Assembly: GCA_024734495.1 (NCBI GenBank)
Contig: JALMQS010000225.1
Span: 12,181,573-12,245,572, forward strand
DNA from: Forficula auricularia
Lineage: Eukaryota > Arthropoda > Insecta > Dermaptera > Forficulidae
Direction: 5' to 3'
Length of the DNA: 64,000 bases
The notes below the pieces were generated by a model. It saw only the letters and a list, made by a program, of their open reading frames with translations. It had not been told where the DNA came from and ran no database searches. Position numbers and translations under genes: made by a program. Positions 34,326-45,826 of this stretch are shown here, piece after piece. The first letter of the stretch is position 1; each line of letters opens with the position of its first letter.

Positions 34326-35650
34326 ATACACATATTCATTATTGAAAAAATCAAATAAATTGACATACACTTTTAGAGATTTTTAGAAACCTGAAGAAAT
34401 TATACCATTGTTAGAATTTCCAAAAACCTTATAAAATATTTAGAAGAAAGAATTTAAACGAAAATGAAATGAATCAATTAAATATTTGGAAATTTTTCTT
34501 ATTTTTCTTATCAGTGATTTGGAGCTTTTGCAGGAAAAATATTTGAAAAGATGATATAAGTAGAGTTGTTATCATTTATCTGACTTGAGTGTTGTTTCCA
34601 AACAGAGACCGTCATACGGGTGAGTATCAAGGAGAAAGATGCGGGGTTAAAAATAGTCATGTGCTATCGAGCATGCACCGATATTAGATTATTTATTAAT
34701 TATTAGGAAATAACGATTCAAACTGATGTAACTGATTGAAATTATGAATAAATAGTCTTCTCTTTATTTTTAATGATTATATAAAGTAGAAAAATAAATC
34801 ATAATTTCTATTGGCAGTTGTGAATAAATAAATTATCGAGGCTACAAAGAACATTATAGTAGTACCCATCTCTCTTTCTATGATAGATAATGATGAAAAG
34901 TAACATTTTAATATTGGTAAAAATAAATATATTATTATATTCAAAGACCTTTCTATTAATCCTCCAAATTACAGTCGAACATTTTCTCTATAATAAAGTA
35001 TTTTTTCTATATTTCCTAATTTAATTTAAATATATTAATTTACCAGATGTAGTCTGGGGAAGTACTTTTAAAATGCTTGGTCAAAAATGAGTAAAATTAC
35101 TTTAATTTTAAAAATTGAGGGAAATCCCGGCATTAGCCCTACAACAGCAAACACAGAAATGATGATATTTTAAAAGAAATGAATAATTTTGTCAAAATGT
35201 GTGAGTTTGTTCGTGATTAGTCAAATTTTCTGACTATTTTATATACTTATTATTTATGGGTATTATATTTGCACCAAGCAGGCGACACTCTGATTTTCAA
35301 TTTAAGAATTTTTTTAGGATTTAATGTCGGGATTTTACTTAGTTTTTTTTTGTTTTTGTATTTTAAATAGTGTAAATAGTTAGTTAAATATTTTACAAAA
35401 AACCAAGCAAAATGACTATTTTTTTCTGCACTATTTTAATTTCATTTATCTTTTTGTTGGGTAATAGAAATTGAAAGTGAAATTTTATAAAAAAAATTTA
35501 TAAAAGGGTGCCAGTGAATGACTAACTCACGCCGGATTTTTAAATTTATATATATCTGTAGTAGAGTTAAATATAATGATCTTTTTTATTAAGAGCTTAT
35601 TCTGTTATGTAAATCATTGTAGATGATTGTTTCACTGATAGTTTTGGAAT
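34326..35650. other. no gene seen
   Basis: AT-rich. TTTGCACCAAGCAGGCGACA at about 35269 is a degenerate form of the GCTTGATGCAAATA terminal block of the hairpin family. Nothing else assigned. Confidence 0.4.
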
Positions 35651-35736
35651 AGATTTGAGTTGTTGTGTTGTTTTGGATGGTACGGGTACATGGTAGGTAT
35701 GGAAACATGTGCAGGGTGGTTTGAAGATGGGTTTAC

Positions 35737-35793
35737 CTCTTCAATGGTGTATTCATCTTCGAGGGGCTTGATGCAGATCCTCGTGATTGGCAT
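35737..35793 (-). CDS. candidate first coding exon (19 codons) of an unrecognised gene
   Basis: Minus strand from ATG 35793 reads MPITRICIKPLEDEYTIEE and ends exactly at GAAGAG|GTAAAC, a good 5' splice site, in phase 0. Codons are coding-like (ATC, AAG, CTC, GAA, TAC, ACC) against an AT-rich background. The 350 bp upstream are GC-richer and leader-like. I do not recognise the protein and see no second exon. An alternative 119-codon frame crosses the same DNA in another phase (35733-36092) and is Cys/Ser-rich, probably a shadow of UTR. Confidence 0.35.
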
Positions 35794-36125
35794 GATGCAG
35801 ACGGTGGATAGAGTTCCTTCCTGTAGGGACTCCGACGGCCAACTGACTCCTCCAGACAGACACTAAATATAGTGGAGGTGGGAGTGTGCGGAGACCGGAG
35901 AGGGACATTCCAACAACAACAACAACAACTCAACAACCAAATCCGAGGAGGAGAATAAAAGAAACACTTACTGCTGGAAGAAGATTCGCACAAATGACAG
36001 GACAGGAGGACAGCAGCCGTGTGCAGAAGAAGACACCGAGAACAAACAGAACAACAGCGCAGATTAGACAACAGCCGACAAACAGCAACCATTTCGAGGG
36101 TGAGGATAGGTTACGATCAGAGCAT
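35794..36125 (-). promoter_or_regulatory. GC-richer leader/promoter region upstream of the 19-codon exon
   Basis: Contains a (CAA)n run at 35911-35935 (TTG repeats on the minus strand), CCGAGGAGGAGAATAAAAG, and TCTGTCTGGAGGAGTCAGTT just before the ATG. Composition contrasts with flanks on both sides. A 5' UTR is inferred; no core promoter element is certain. Confidence 0.3.
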
Positions 36126-36333
36126 ATTTAAAACTCACTTGTATTCGAAACATGTTCAGATTGGTAGCCTGAGAATGGTAATTAAATATAGAGTACATAG
36201 CGGACTAAGCTTTGTTCGGTAATTTTTTGCTTTAGTTAATAGCGATGATATATTAATATTATTAGGTTGGTGCATAATTATCCCCCGTTTATATTGGCAC
36301 GTCTTTCATTAATATAATTGTTGTTGTTGATTA

Positions 36334-37030
36334 TCTATATATATAAAATTAAGGTTTTGTCTGTACATTGGTCTAAATCACGCCAAATTTTGGTTGCACG
36401 CGTTTCATGCAAAGTTATAAACGGAAACACCCTCAACAAAATTCAAGTCTGTCTGTATGTTTCCGTGGTTTCCGCGAAAAGTTGATCACGATTCACTTAA
36501 AAACGGCTGAAGGGATTATTATGAAATTTCATATTTGCATCAGATGTCTTCTAACTTACGTTTATAGCTAAATAACGTTTTGATATTTTGACCCCAAAGG
36601 GGGTTTGGGGGGCGCACGAATGAAAATTATCAAATAACTCCTAAACTATTAACCCTACGGATATTTTTTTTAAGCAAAGTTGAAGGGATGTGATATCTGA
36701 CAACTTTTGTTTAAAAAAATTCCCCCCAAAAAACCACCCAAAAAGGGGGAGTGTGAAAATATGTAAATTCTTCCCCTTGGAGCAAACTTCACCGAATTTT
36801 GAGTGAGAGTCCAGAGGAGTAGTGGGGTGGTACGGGGGTGGGGGTGGAGTGTTGGGATGGTGGTGTGGGGGCGGGGGCGATCACGGGTGCACGGTGCGGG
36901 GGGGGGGTGGGGGTGCTGGGTGGGTTTCGGGGTGTGTGGTGGGTGGGAGTGGAAGGGTTTGAGGGTTGGGGGTCCAGAGGGCGTGACCCTGGCTAGCATG
37001 AGGACCGCCGAGGGCGGGCCTTGCAGCTAG
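36334..37030 (+). mobile_element. non-autonomous Helitron
   Basis: Begins TCTATATATATAAAATTAAG after A36333, and ends in the hairpin CCGCC-GAG-GGCGG, then GCCTTGCAGCTAG before T37031. TC start, CTAG end, a 3' hairpin about 10 nt from the end and insertion between A and T are all Helitron rules. No Rep/helicase. The other arm of the mariner foldback (37440-37460) shows the empty site. The interior is very G-rich on the plus strand (36830-36975), and 36660-36810 is shared with the fragment at 4333-4568. Confidence 0.85.
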
Positions 37031-37372
37031 TTTTTTAATAAAAATAATCTTCTCTATTTCTTTAAGAAAATGGGTGTCGAAATCATATTCGTCATATTAT
37101 GCTGTACTACTACGAGAAAGGATGGAAGGACAGTCAGTCATTTCGCGATCTCAACCAACTTTTTGACGAATTAACAATCAGCAAAAGCAAGGTCACTGGC
37201 GATGAATCGCGGCTTCTCTTCAAAAACGTCAAAAAAAAGAAGATTTGAGTTTCGACAGGTGTTTCACCCAAAGGATTACCGAAAGGCGTCCACTGTAAGA
37301 AGGCAATGTGGTGTGATCGCCAAAAAGTTTGTTGAGGTCGCGAAATGACTTCCATCCTTTCTCGTAGTGGTA

Positions 37373-37468
37373 CAGCATAATATGACGAATATGAATATGA
37401 TTTTCGACACCCATTTTCTTAAAGAAATAGAGAAGATTATTTATATTTAAAAAAATAATCAACAACAA
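37373..37468 (-). pseudogene. mariner transposase N-terminus
   Basis: Starts MGVENHIHIRHIMLYHYEKG then WKSFRDLNKLFG, matching the mariner helix-turn-helix N-terminus (EN..HIRHI.LY...KG..A...H..L...FG). The frame then continues into unrelated inverted-repeat sequence, so it is truncated after about 32 residues. Confidence 0.75.
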
Positions 37469-37539
37469 TTATCACTAATGAAAAACGTGCCAATATAAAC
37501 GGCGGATAATTATGCACCAACCTAATATTTTTAATTTTA

Positions 37540-37815
37540 AATTCAGGTAAAAAGGTAGATTTTAATTTGCATCTAGAATTAAATAAAATTAAATTAAATT
37601 TATTTGTTTGACCGGCTCTGGCCATCATCAAAGCATCGCTGTACACAAAGTTTTGAACTTAATTGCAATTTAAAATAATAATATACATGGAGGGCTCCTT
37701 CCTTGACTCCATTAAGGCCTGAAGAAGGAGGAATTATTCTCCGAATCCTCGGATTTTTTAAGAGGATGAAAATGACCTTATATCTTCAAAATTATTTTAT
37801 TCAGAATTTGTAGTT
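37540..37815 (+). repeat. dispersed repeat with two divergent core-like motifs, copy B
   Basis: Same order as the 32.8-kb and 49.3-kb copies: AAAAAGGTAGATTTTAATTT, TTTGACCGGC..GGCCATCATCAAAG (a core-like motif on the minus strand), AATTGCAATTTAAAATA, then CCTGAAGAAGGAG..CTCCGAATCCTCGG (a decayed core, plus) and AAGAGGATGAAAATGACC. Copy B has the best-preserved second motif, but GAAAC has become GAATC. Confidence 0.55.
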
Positions 37816-38004
37816 TTCATTATTTTTTTATACTATATAATCATATAGAAAATATCTCTAATTAAATTTTCTAATGAACTATTTTTTTTTTTTTTTTTTT
37901 TTGGTTTGACTACGAGGTCTTGCCAACTAATGAACTACTAGTGATTTTAAAATTAAAAAAAAAACAATTAATTATTAAAAGGAAATTGAAAAAATGTAAT
38001 TGTA

Positions 38005-38201
38005 AATTTTTATTGACACACCCACCTTTAATTAAGAAAAAACAATAAAATTAAAGTTATCAAAAGATGGGATTCTGATAGTTCGATCTGTTGACTTAAA
38101 AAGACTGTAACCCGTAATTATCATTGAAATCGTACGAGCCGTTTTTGCGAAATCGATATATACAGTACCTATATAAGAATTGCTCATTTAATATAGCAAG
38201 A
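38005..38201 (-). mobile_element. Helitron-like 5' end, copy 2
   Basis: Inverted relative of 31970-32165, starting A|TCTTGCTATATTAAATGAG and containing GCAAAAACGGCTCGTACGAT and AAAGGTGGGTGTGTCAATAA. 3' end not found. Confidence 0.4.
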
Positions 38202-38744
38202 TGAGAATCAATTTAATTAATGATGGCTAATTCAGAATTGATATGGGACTTTTTCATTTGAATTTTTCTCTTCTTCTAGTGTGGTTACTTACTCTATTTT
38301 TCTTGTTTTTTTTTTTAAGTAAAGAGGAGCTAAAGAATACGTAAGTAGAAAAAAATCAGAAAGTTAAAAAATATTTTATACTTAAATATAAAAGAAAAAT
38401 ATATATAAATTTGTTTTTGATTATTATAAGAAATATGTATAAAACAATCAGTAAAATGTTTATGTGATCATGAAAAATACGCTTAAAATTTTTTCGAAAC
38501 GTTTCATGTTAAAATAATATTGATTATTTTATAAAAAGAATTGTGTTTTTCACAAATTAGAATTCTATTTTGGTCAGGTTGATGATTTTGAAACTGATTA
38601 TTATGATTAAATAAATTTTGGTTTATCTAAACGTTATTATTACGTTGGTTTATGAATATATACGTATCCTCAGTTAATAAAACAAACAGTGCCTACCCCG
38701 AATCTTGGGGAGTGAGATTTTTTTTCAATAACTATTATTAAACA
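38202..38744. other. no gene seen
   Basis: AT-rich with poly-T and poly-A runs. No repeat end recognised. Confidence 0.4.
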
Positions 38745-39132
38745 ACAATAATTTTTAAGAAAAAAATAAAAACCGACTTCAAAAAATTAAATGCAACAAA
38801 TAAAATACACTAAAAGGTATAAAATAATTATTATCTTATTTAGTTACAACTAAACGACGAAATATTAACATGAAATTACTTTTTGAAGTCGGTGCCAAAC
38901 TAACTATACCTATAAGCGAGCGTACCCTCCAAACGTACTAAGTAAGATCCGTCGAGTGCGATTCATAAAAGGTATATGTTTGGCACCGACTTCAAAAAGT
39001 AATTTCATGTTAATATTTCGTCGTTTAGTTGTAACTAAATAAGATAATAATTATTTTATACCTTTTAGTGTATTTTATTTGTTGCATTTAATTTTTTGAA
39101 GTCGGTTTTTATTTTTTCTTAAAAATTATTTT
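38745..39132. repeat. near-perfect foldback with ACCGACTTCAAAA arms
   Basis: Arms of about 170 bp are nearly identical in inverted orientation (AAAACCGACTTCAAAAAATT; TGTTGCATTTAATTTTTTGA; ACTAAACGACGAAATATTAA; TTTTTGAAGTCGGTGCCAAA) around a 45-bp spacer. The same GAAGTCGGTT motif recurs at 39464-39476, after a segment (39190-39460) with AAATCGGTTCATAAACAAAG and GGCGGAGATATGAGG. High arm identity implies recent origin or conversion. Family unknown to me. Confidence 0.75.
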
Positions 39133-39480
39133 TATTTTCTCTTTTTTAGTGATGTTATTAATAGTGATCATATCATCAGAACTTGACCAAATTAATAGGA
39201 CACCATCCCTAAGACACCCCTTTCGGATAAAAAAAGAACCATCGAAATCGGTTCATAAACAAAGAAGTTAGGTCTAAACAAACCTAATAAAAAAGGTCTA
39301 ATACCTATGAAAAAAATACGAAAAAAAATGGGACCAATCGGAAGCTAGACTGGACCCAATGCAAAAAAAATTTTCAAAATCGGTTGAGAATTGGCGGAGA
39401 TATGAGGTAACATAGGCACAAAAAAAAAAAAAAAATTCAATCGAATAGAGAACCTCCTCCTTTTTTGAAGTCGGTTAAAA
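39133..39480 (+). repeat. flanking segment ending CTCCTCCTTTTTTGAAGTCGG
   Basis: Continuation of the previous element or a second one: it ends in CCTCCTCCTTTTTTGAAGTC and carries an A-rich run near 39420-39434. ACCGACTTCAAAAAAGGAGG-type ends are widespread in arthropod repeats; no coding capacity here. Confidence 0.45.
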
Positions 39481-39819
39481 ATTTCTTAAAAAAAGGTAAG
39501 TTAAAAAAAAAAATGGAAGCTTAGGGGTGCATTCCTTGGCGACTGTTTCTGAATTTTCAACAAAAAATCAATTCCGGTAACATTATAGGAATACTTATGT
39601 TTATATTACCTATTCAATTTTGAGATGTTAAAGAGGAAAATAATAATAATAATAATTTTCCAGTCATCACATTTAGACATGTGAGACGAGTGAAGGATAA
39701 ATTTAAAAATTTAAAGAAAATGACAAAAAATATAAAGACACTGTTTTGATATTTATTTCGAACATTTTTTACGAGTAAATCAAAGAGAGTGTCCTCTACA
39801 TTATGTAAATAAGCATACA

Positions 39820-39824
<5 letters not shown>

Positions 39825-39871
<47 letters not shown>
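39825..39871. repeat. (AT)n microsatellite
   Basis: About 45 bp of alternating AT. Nearby, 39945-39985 contains a decayed core-like GAAACTATAGTCTC on the minus strand (CGAAACTATAGTCTCTAACA). Confidence 0.9.
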
Positions 39872-39878
<7 letters not shown>

Positions 39879-41990
39879 ACATATACAATATACATGAATA
39901 TATCGTATATACCTAGGTTATATACATATATAATTTTATTTGTTAGAGACTATAGTTTCGAAGGTTATTAGCCTTCATCTTCATTGTTTTGTTTTTTTTA
40001 TTTGAATGTTTACTTTATTTAAACTTGAAAATCACCAAGTCTACAACTTTATCTTTTCAAATTTTCTAATTTATCTAGGAGATCATTTCGAGTTGGGCCA
40101 ATCATGAAGGGTGAAAATTAATAAAAAAATGTTAGTGTTTTTCACATTTCTCAAATCATCGATTTGTTACTATATTAATGTTGCTTAGTAATATTTTTGT
40201 GGAATTTCAATTTAATGGAAGAAGTGTTCTAACAGGTGGATTGTATGAAATTAAATTGACTTGACTATATCTACATTATTTGAGGAAATAGAAATATAGT
40301 GGGTATAACACTAAAAAATAGTTTAGTCTAAAGAAATCTCCTAAATCATTAACCTCCTAATGCTAAAGCTTCATCAAACTACAAAAACAAAAATCATTTA
40401 AAAAGTTGTTACTTTGATGTCCTCACGCTTTAATTTTAAAACGAATTAAATTTTTTAAAATTTAGCCTAATTCTAATAGGCTCTTTACAATGATTTCCAG
40501 CACCCCAGGATAAAAGAAAAATATTTTCGACCCAATAAAAAATCGACCCTTCCCAAAATAATCAGCAGGAACTTTTGTTTCGAGTAAAATGAATACATAT
40601 TACTTGTAAATTTTAAGTACTATTTATGTTATGAGCTACAACTAGATGGTGTCGCCACATTTTACATTGGTAGAGAATTTTTAATAAATCAAAATAGACG
40701 TACAGAAATTTATTTTAAATTATGAAGCAGGTTATCATATATCTGAGATAATTGTGAAGAAACATGAATATGCATTTTGCAAAAATATTTTAAAATCTAA
40801 TATACGAACGCATTTTAATGATTTAAGGCAATTCGTCTGTCAACGGTTAGAATCCATGTGTATAGTTTTATATCCATATACCTATACATAAACATAGGTA
40901 TGCATGAGCGCCCGTTTGTTTCTTTTGTCCACAAACAGAGATAGATTATGGGTGGTTGGTTATGATGTTCGTTGAATAGATATTGATTCATATTGACAAA
41001 TATTTATAGATACAATTTTTTTATGGATTTTCCTATATTAGCAATGTGACCCGCATATTTCATTCGACCAAGTTAACGGATACTTTATCATCGCGACCAG
41101 CGACGAGACCTACGTGTTTATGCAATTAAACAAACACAACGGATATTCCGTCCGGCAAAACATTGTATATAAATAGTATAAGTATTTATATGTAGGCCAC
41201 AAAGACCGCTTAGGGTATACATATTGGCCAACTCATCCCTCTAGGAAGATCAAGGGTGGAATCTCCCCGATATTTCTCTTTAACCACCAATCAATTTCAG
41301 CAAGCAACAACATAACTAATAACCAAAACGCGTTCAGTGTTTCTAAGCGGTCACCCATTCAAGAACTAACAATATAGTTAGCTTTCGAGATTATAAAGAA
41401 GAGCCAGAATTGAGTTTTCTGGGGATCGAACTTACTTTCATTTTTTTTAAGAAAAAAGTAAATTCAATTTTGATTAAAATTATAATAATATTTATAATAA
41501 AACGAAGCCAACTATAGTCTCAATAATAATAATAAGATTTTTAATAACCAGAAGACTCCTTAATTTACTGTTTTCATTATTAATGAGGAGAACGCAAAAA
41601 GGTTTAACATATATTAATTAAGAGCAGCGTGTAGGCTGTAGGATTTTAAAATTATAGAGGGAGGCATCGGTGCCGTAAGTAGGCAGGTGCAACAGGTGCA
41701 CCCATACAGGGCCCAGGCCTTGAGGAATAAGCCTTAAAAAAATGCATAGTAAAAATGGTAAAAAAAATTGCTGAATACTATAATAATAAAATTAAGTTGT
41801 TATAAAAAACAAATTGCACTATTTGTTTTATTATATAGTGTCCAAATTTAACACCTAGCACAGAGCCATTAAAGTTTAGTTACGGCACTAGAAAGTATAA
41901 TAATATGCATGTTTTTTTGTTTTTGTTTTATTTAGAAACTTGGAAATATTAATTCCTTAATGAATATGAGAACACTTTAGAATTTATATA
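39872..41990. other. no gene assigned
   Basis: AT-rich to moderate GC. 40840-41420 has fewer repeat signatures and could be unique host DNA, but no exon is convincing. Confidence 0.4.
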
Positions 41991-42601
41991 TACAGTCGAC
42001 TCTCGATAATTCGAAATCCAGGGGGACTACAAGAAAAATTCGAATTATCGAGACTTCAAATTATCATGACGTTTGAATTATCATGAGGAAAGAAAAAAAA
42101 TTCGAACTATTAAGAGTTTTTATTACATTTTTGAAAATATGTATGAGCTTACATAAATTTTATATATAGCCTCAAGTAAAAAAGTAAAAATAATGAAAAT
42201 GACAAAAAAGAACAAAAAATACATATTCCTAGTAGCTCAATGTTTCAAACTATATAGTAACTACATAGTGCTTATATAGATTTCGAGAATCTATATAGGC
42301 ACTATATAGGATTACTATATAGTTTGAAACATTGTGCTACCAGGAATGTATTAATATAGCAATAGAAAATAAAATACCTAATTAAAAAAATTAAGAATAG
42401 TTTTTTTGCTAGGAAAAATTCGAATTATAGAGGGGAAGTGGCCTAGTTCGAATTATAGAACGTTCTCTAACCCTCTTGTTACGAAAAAGATTTCGAGTTA
42501 TCGAGCGTATCAAAAATGCACATAGCATTTTTTCGATTAACCGAAGTTAACAGCTGAAGAGTTCGAATTATCGAGGTTCGAATTGTCGAGAGTCGACTGT
42601 A
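41991..42601. mobile_element. pogo/Tigger-type non-autonomous element
   Basis: A 607-bp element (41993-42599) with ends CAGTCGACTCTCGATAATTC and GAATTGTCGAGAGTCGACTG, flanked by TA on each side. These are the classic pogo/Tigger termini. Subterminal TTCGAATTATCGAG-like motifs repeat several times. No transposase. An inner inverted repeat lies at 42220-42350. Confidence 0.9.
42220..42350. repeat. internal inverted repeat within the pogo/Tigger element
   Basis: Arms TACATATTCCTAGTAGCTCA..GTTTCAAACTATATAGTA and TACTATATAGTTTGAAAC..CAGGAATGTA with almost no spacer. Either a small nested foldback or a remodelled interior. Confidence 0.7.
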
Positions 42602-42770
42602 TATTAAAAATGCACTTTCGTGAGTTGATATATAATAAATATTAAAATATAATCGGGATCCCAAGGGAAGCAGGTTTCCTGATCGCCCTCTAAGAGGACT
42701 CCTATTTCCTAGGTCAAGATTGTCTTTCCCATCCTACAAGAACAATATATATATTATACATGTATTATTT

Positions 42771-42905
42771 CCATCAAGCAGGAGACATACACTTCAATTT
42801 ATTCCTTATAAATAAAGAGAAATCAACGAGGTTGTCCTCTGCTTGATGCAAATAAACGATTTCTCTTTATGAATCAACAGCTCTCCTAGTCTCGGCAAAA
42901 CAAAA
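42771..42905. repeat. GAGAGTAGCAGAG hairpin-family pair, partly inverted
   Basis: Carries TCCTCTGCTTGATGCAAATA on the plus strand and, facing it, CATCAAGCAGGAGACA, plus AATCAACAGCTCTCCTAG and CTCGGCAAAAC (minus-strand terminal unit). A collapsed, core-less member of the family at 63457-63901. Confidence 0.6.
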
Positions 42906-43776
42906 TCGTTTCAATTAAAAATAACTAATTTCGGCAAAAAGCTATTTAATTTTAAGTTTATAGAGGCTCTTTTGAATCTTTGATTCTGTGAAAACAGTAC
43001 AAGCTATCTAATGCTTGGTTTATGATGGATGTTGTACTTACTCGTTTAATGAAATGCTTTAATGCCAATGGAGTTTCAAGAAAAGAAAAGCAAAAGCGAA
43101 GAAATTAACGAGCGAGTCGATTCAATGAGTGAGATCGTCTTGTCTGATGACCGGAACTAGGAAATATTTTTACTAAAGGATTTTCATCGTGTATGTTATA
43201 AGTTATAATTAAAAAAAAAAGCTTTTTCCTTTTGCATTGGGATATAAATAGTATAGTAATAGTGAGGACATTGGCATTTCACTAGAAAAAGAAGAGCATT
43301 AATTGGTAAGGAATTCGGTGGCGAACACACAAACCACCGCTTTCAGTTCTTTTAATGACTCAAATCCTAATTAATTTACTTATCATTCGTTGGTTTAGTT
43401 CGTTTTTTTAATTCCTGAGAATTTTTCGTTTTGTTCTTGAATGGGTGTAATAAGATAATTACGATTGTATAGTCACGGTAGTTTACAAGCAGTCTCGAGT
43501 ATTGATCTAATCTTGGAATCTAAAGCGACAAATACAGCTGTTTAGCGAAAACAACAAGCGTATCAAACTGTCATCGTCCTGGGATACAGTCAGAGCTATT
43601 TCTAATTAATCACAAACATTCGCACAAACCGACATAAATTTTTGCAAAATATAATTATTTGGTGAAAAAATTATTACAGTGGTAAAAAATGAAACATAAA
43701 ATAGAGAAAAAAATTTTAAGACTCGGTAGTACGCTCTTCAGATAGAGCCATCCTAGTAATAAACTTGTATGTTAAT
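42906..43776. other. no gene seen
   Basis: Moderate AT content. AAGACTCGGTA at 43718-43728. No exon recognised. Confidence 0.4.
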
Positions 43777-44392
43777 TAGGGTGCTCTTATTTTGTATATT
43801 TTCGAATCGAACAGGGGCTCATATGGTTAGAAATAAATTTAAAAAAAAATATTCCCCAAGTTTCAAGTCTCTATCTCAATTTTAACATAGTGCTACACAG
43901 CGAATAAGTTTCCCATCTAAATAACATGGGGTTTTTAGCATTGAAGCCAAAAGTAATGGTTCAAAAAATTTGAAACTCTGTAGACTTTATCCTTATAATA
44001 GTATCTATCCTTCAGAATTTTTACAGATTTTTAGCTATTATAATTTTGTTGTCTATCTATTACTAATCTAAGATTTAGCACAGTATCTTATCTAGAAGTA
44101 GCTCCAAAATTGTAATAGTTAAAAATCTGTAAAAATTCTGACGGATAGCTACTATTATAAAGATAAATAAGTCTAGAGAATTTCAAATTTTTTGAACCAT
44201 TACTTTGACCGGAATAAAAAATTGATCTTTCAATGCCAAAAATCCCATGTTATTTAGATGGGAAACTTAATCGCTGTGTACCACTAGGTTAAAATTGAGA
44301 TAGAGACTTGAAACTTGGGGATATTTTTTTTATTTATTTCGAGCCCCTGTCAGCGTAAATATTCGAAAATATTCAAAATAAGGAGCACCCTA
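43777..44392. mobile_element. 0.63-kb palindromic element (TAGGGTGGTCC family), copy 3
   Basis: Ends TAGGGTGCTCTTATTTTG and AAAATAAGGAGCACCCTAA with TA at the edges. Mirrored blocks match copies 1 and 2. A small deletion has removed AACGATCAATTTTTAATTCC-type sequence from the left arm only, as shown by its presence in the right arm. Confidence 0.8.
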
Positions 44393-45670
44393 ATGTTAAT
44401 ACTATTAAAAATTTAATCTTTATTCTAGAACATTTTCGGTGTTGAGATTTTGAGGCTTTGGGAAATAGTTTTATGGATATGTAAGTACTGTTAACGTAGT
44501 AAAACATTAGATAATATCAGATTAATATTATTTATGTGTAGGCACAGTTTAGATATAGGTGGAAAATTGAAAATTTCTTTCGCTAAAATATGTCATCAGC
44601 AGCTGTATAACAATTAAAATGTAGAAATAGACACGGTTCTTAACAGGTTACACATTTTAAAACATTTTTAAAAAATTTAAAAAACGTAAATATACACATA
44701 TTCAACTTGTAAAAGTTTATGAGAGAGTTCAAGTTGCCGATAGAAATAAGTTTAAATTTTCTAAGAAAATCACAAGAGGGTGTCATCTATTAGATCCGAA
44801 ATGGAATGGATTATCTTTAATTATATGTGAAAAGGGTTGTTTTTAATCCATTCCATCTCGGATCTAATAAATCTTGTGAATTTCTTTGCAAAAGTCTGTT
44901 GGAAAAATTCATAGAAATCCATGTTAACTTGAATTTAGTCAAAAATCTACAACAAATTTCAATGACATATTCCAACTACTCTGAATATAATTTTCAGTTC
45001 AAAATGTTTACATATAAGTAAAATGTTTTATTCTTATGGATAGAAAAAGGTTAATTTTTTATATATATTATAGAACATCTTTGACAACTTGAGAAAATAA
45101 AATGTAAACATATTAATAATAAGTTATCCTGTGGTGATAAATATACTAATCTGATTAAGTATTTTAGTACGTTAACATTACTTACATGCTTAAAACTGTT
45201 CACAAAAGGCTCAACGCCAAAAATATTCTAGAAAAAATTGAATAAGAAAATAACTATTCGAGCACTTTTGTATAAAAGTTTACTTCATTATATAATCTTT
45301 AATTTTTATTTTTATTATCTTGGGAAAAAATGACGTTTTTGGAATTTTAGAAGAATTTCGAAATATGAAATAAATTTAAAAAAAAAAGATTATACTTAAA
45401 CTTTACAGGAATAACTGTGTTAGTTCAAGGCGAAACATTTTTTAATAATAAAAAAATTAGGTAAAATTACTAGGTGGGTTTCACATAAATACACAAATAC
45501 CTCACACTCTAAGATAATTTTTTTTTTGACCCCACTTAAAATTAGACCATGGGAAAATTAATTATTAAATTTAAATACAATTTTTAATTTGCAGGAAAAT
45601 GAATATTTATCAACTTCTAAATTTCACCCTTTCCTACTAATTTGAAGGGCAGGGGGATAAGCATTGTGGC
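44393..45670. other. no gene seen; short inverted repeat
   Basis: 44764-44882 is an inverted repeat (TTAGATCCGAAATGGAATGG / CCATTCCATCTCGGATCTAA) with a spacer of about 30 bp. 45420-45490 matches the repeat fragment at 2690-2755. Other sequence unassigned. Confidence 0.45.
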
Positions 45671-45826
45671 GGGGGTGAACCGCGATTGAAATTAGGTGTA
45701 GGTCTTTGGAATTACATGGAATTATTTTGGAATTTATTAGAAAATGTCCCTTCATCTATTGTCGTATACTTGAAAAAGAAAAAGCGGAAGTAGTTGTACA
45801 CGATATTAGGTCGCGATTCACCCCTC
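45671..45826. mobile_element. short MITE with GGTGAACCGCGA ends, copy 2
   Basis: Inverted copy of 908-1059, with clearer ends: GGGGGTGAACCGCGATT and TCGCGATTCACCCCTC. Confidence 0.6.

Larger units (their letters stand above)
36260..37527. mobile_element. mariner foldback with N-terminal transposase fragments, split by a Helitron
   Basis: Ends TTAGGTTGGTGCATAATTAT (36262) and ATAATTATGCACCAACCTAA (to 37525) are typical mariner terminal repeats, flanked by TA at 36260-36261 and 37526-37527. The element is itself an inverted repeat. Both arms carry the start of a mariner transposase: minus 37373-37468, and plus 37070 onward, where SFRDLNQLFDELTISKSK is readable in a shifted frame. No catalytic domain remains. 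Without the 697-bp Helitron the element is about 567 bp. Confidence 0.85.

Noticed and set aside
35733..36092. 119-codon Cys/Ser-rich minus-strand frame
   Set aside because: It reads through (TTG)n-type low complexity and the putative leader; the phase of the 19-codon candidate is more coding-like.
36670..36999. 109-codon minus-strand proline-rich frame
   Set aside because: It lies wholly inside the Helitron and derives from the C-rich strand of the G-rich block.
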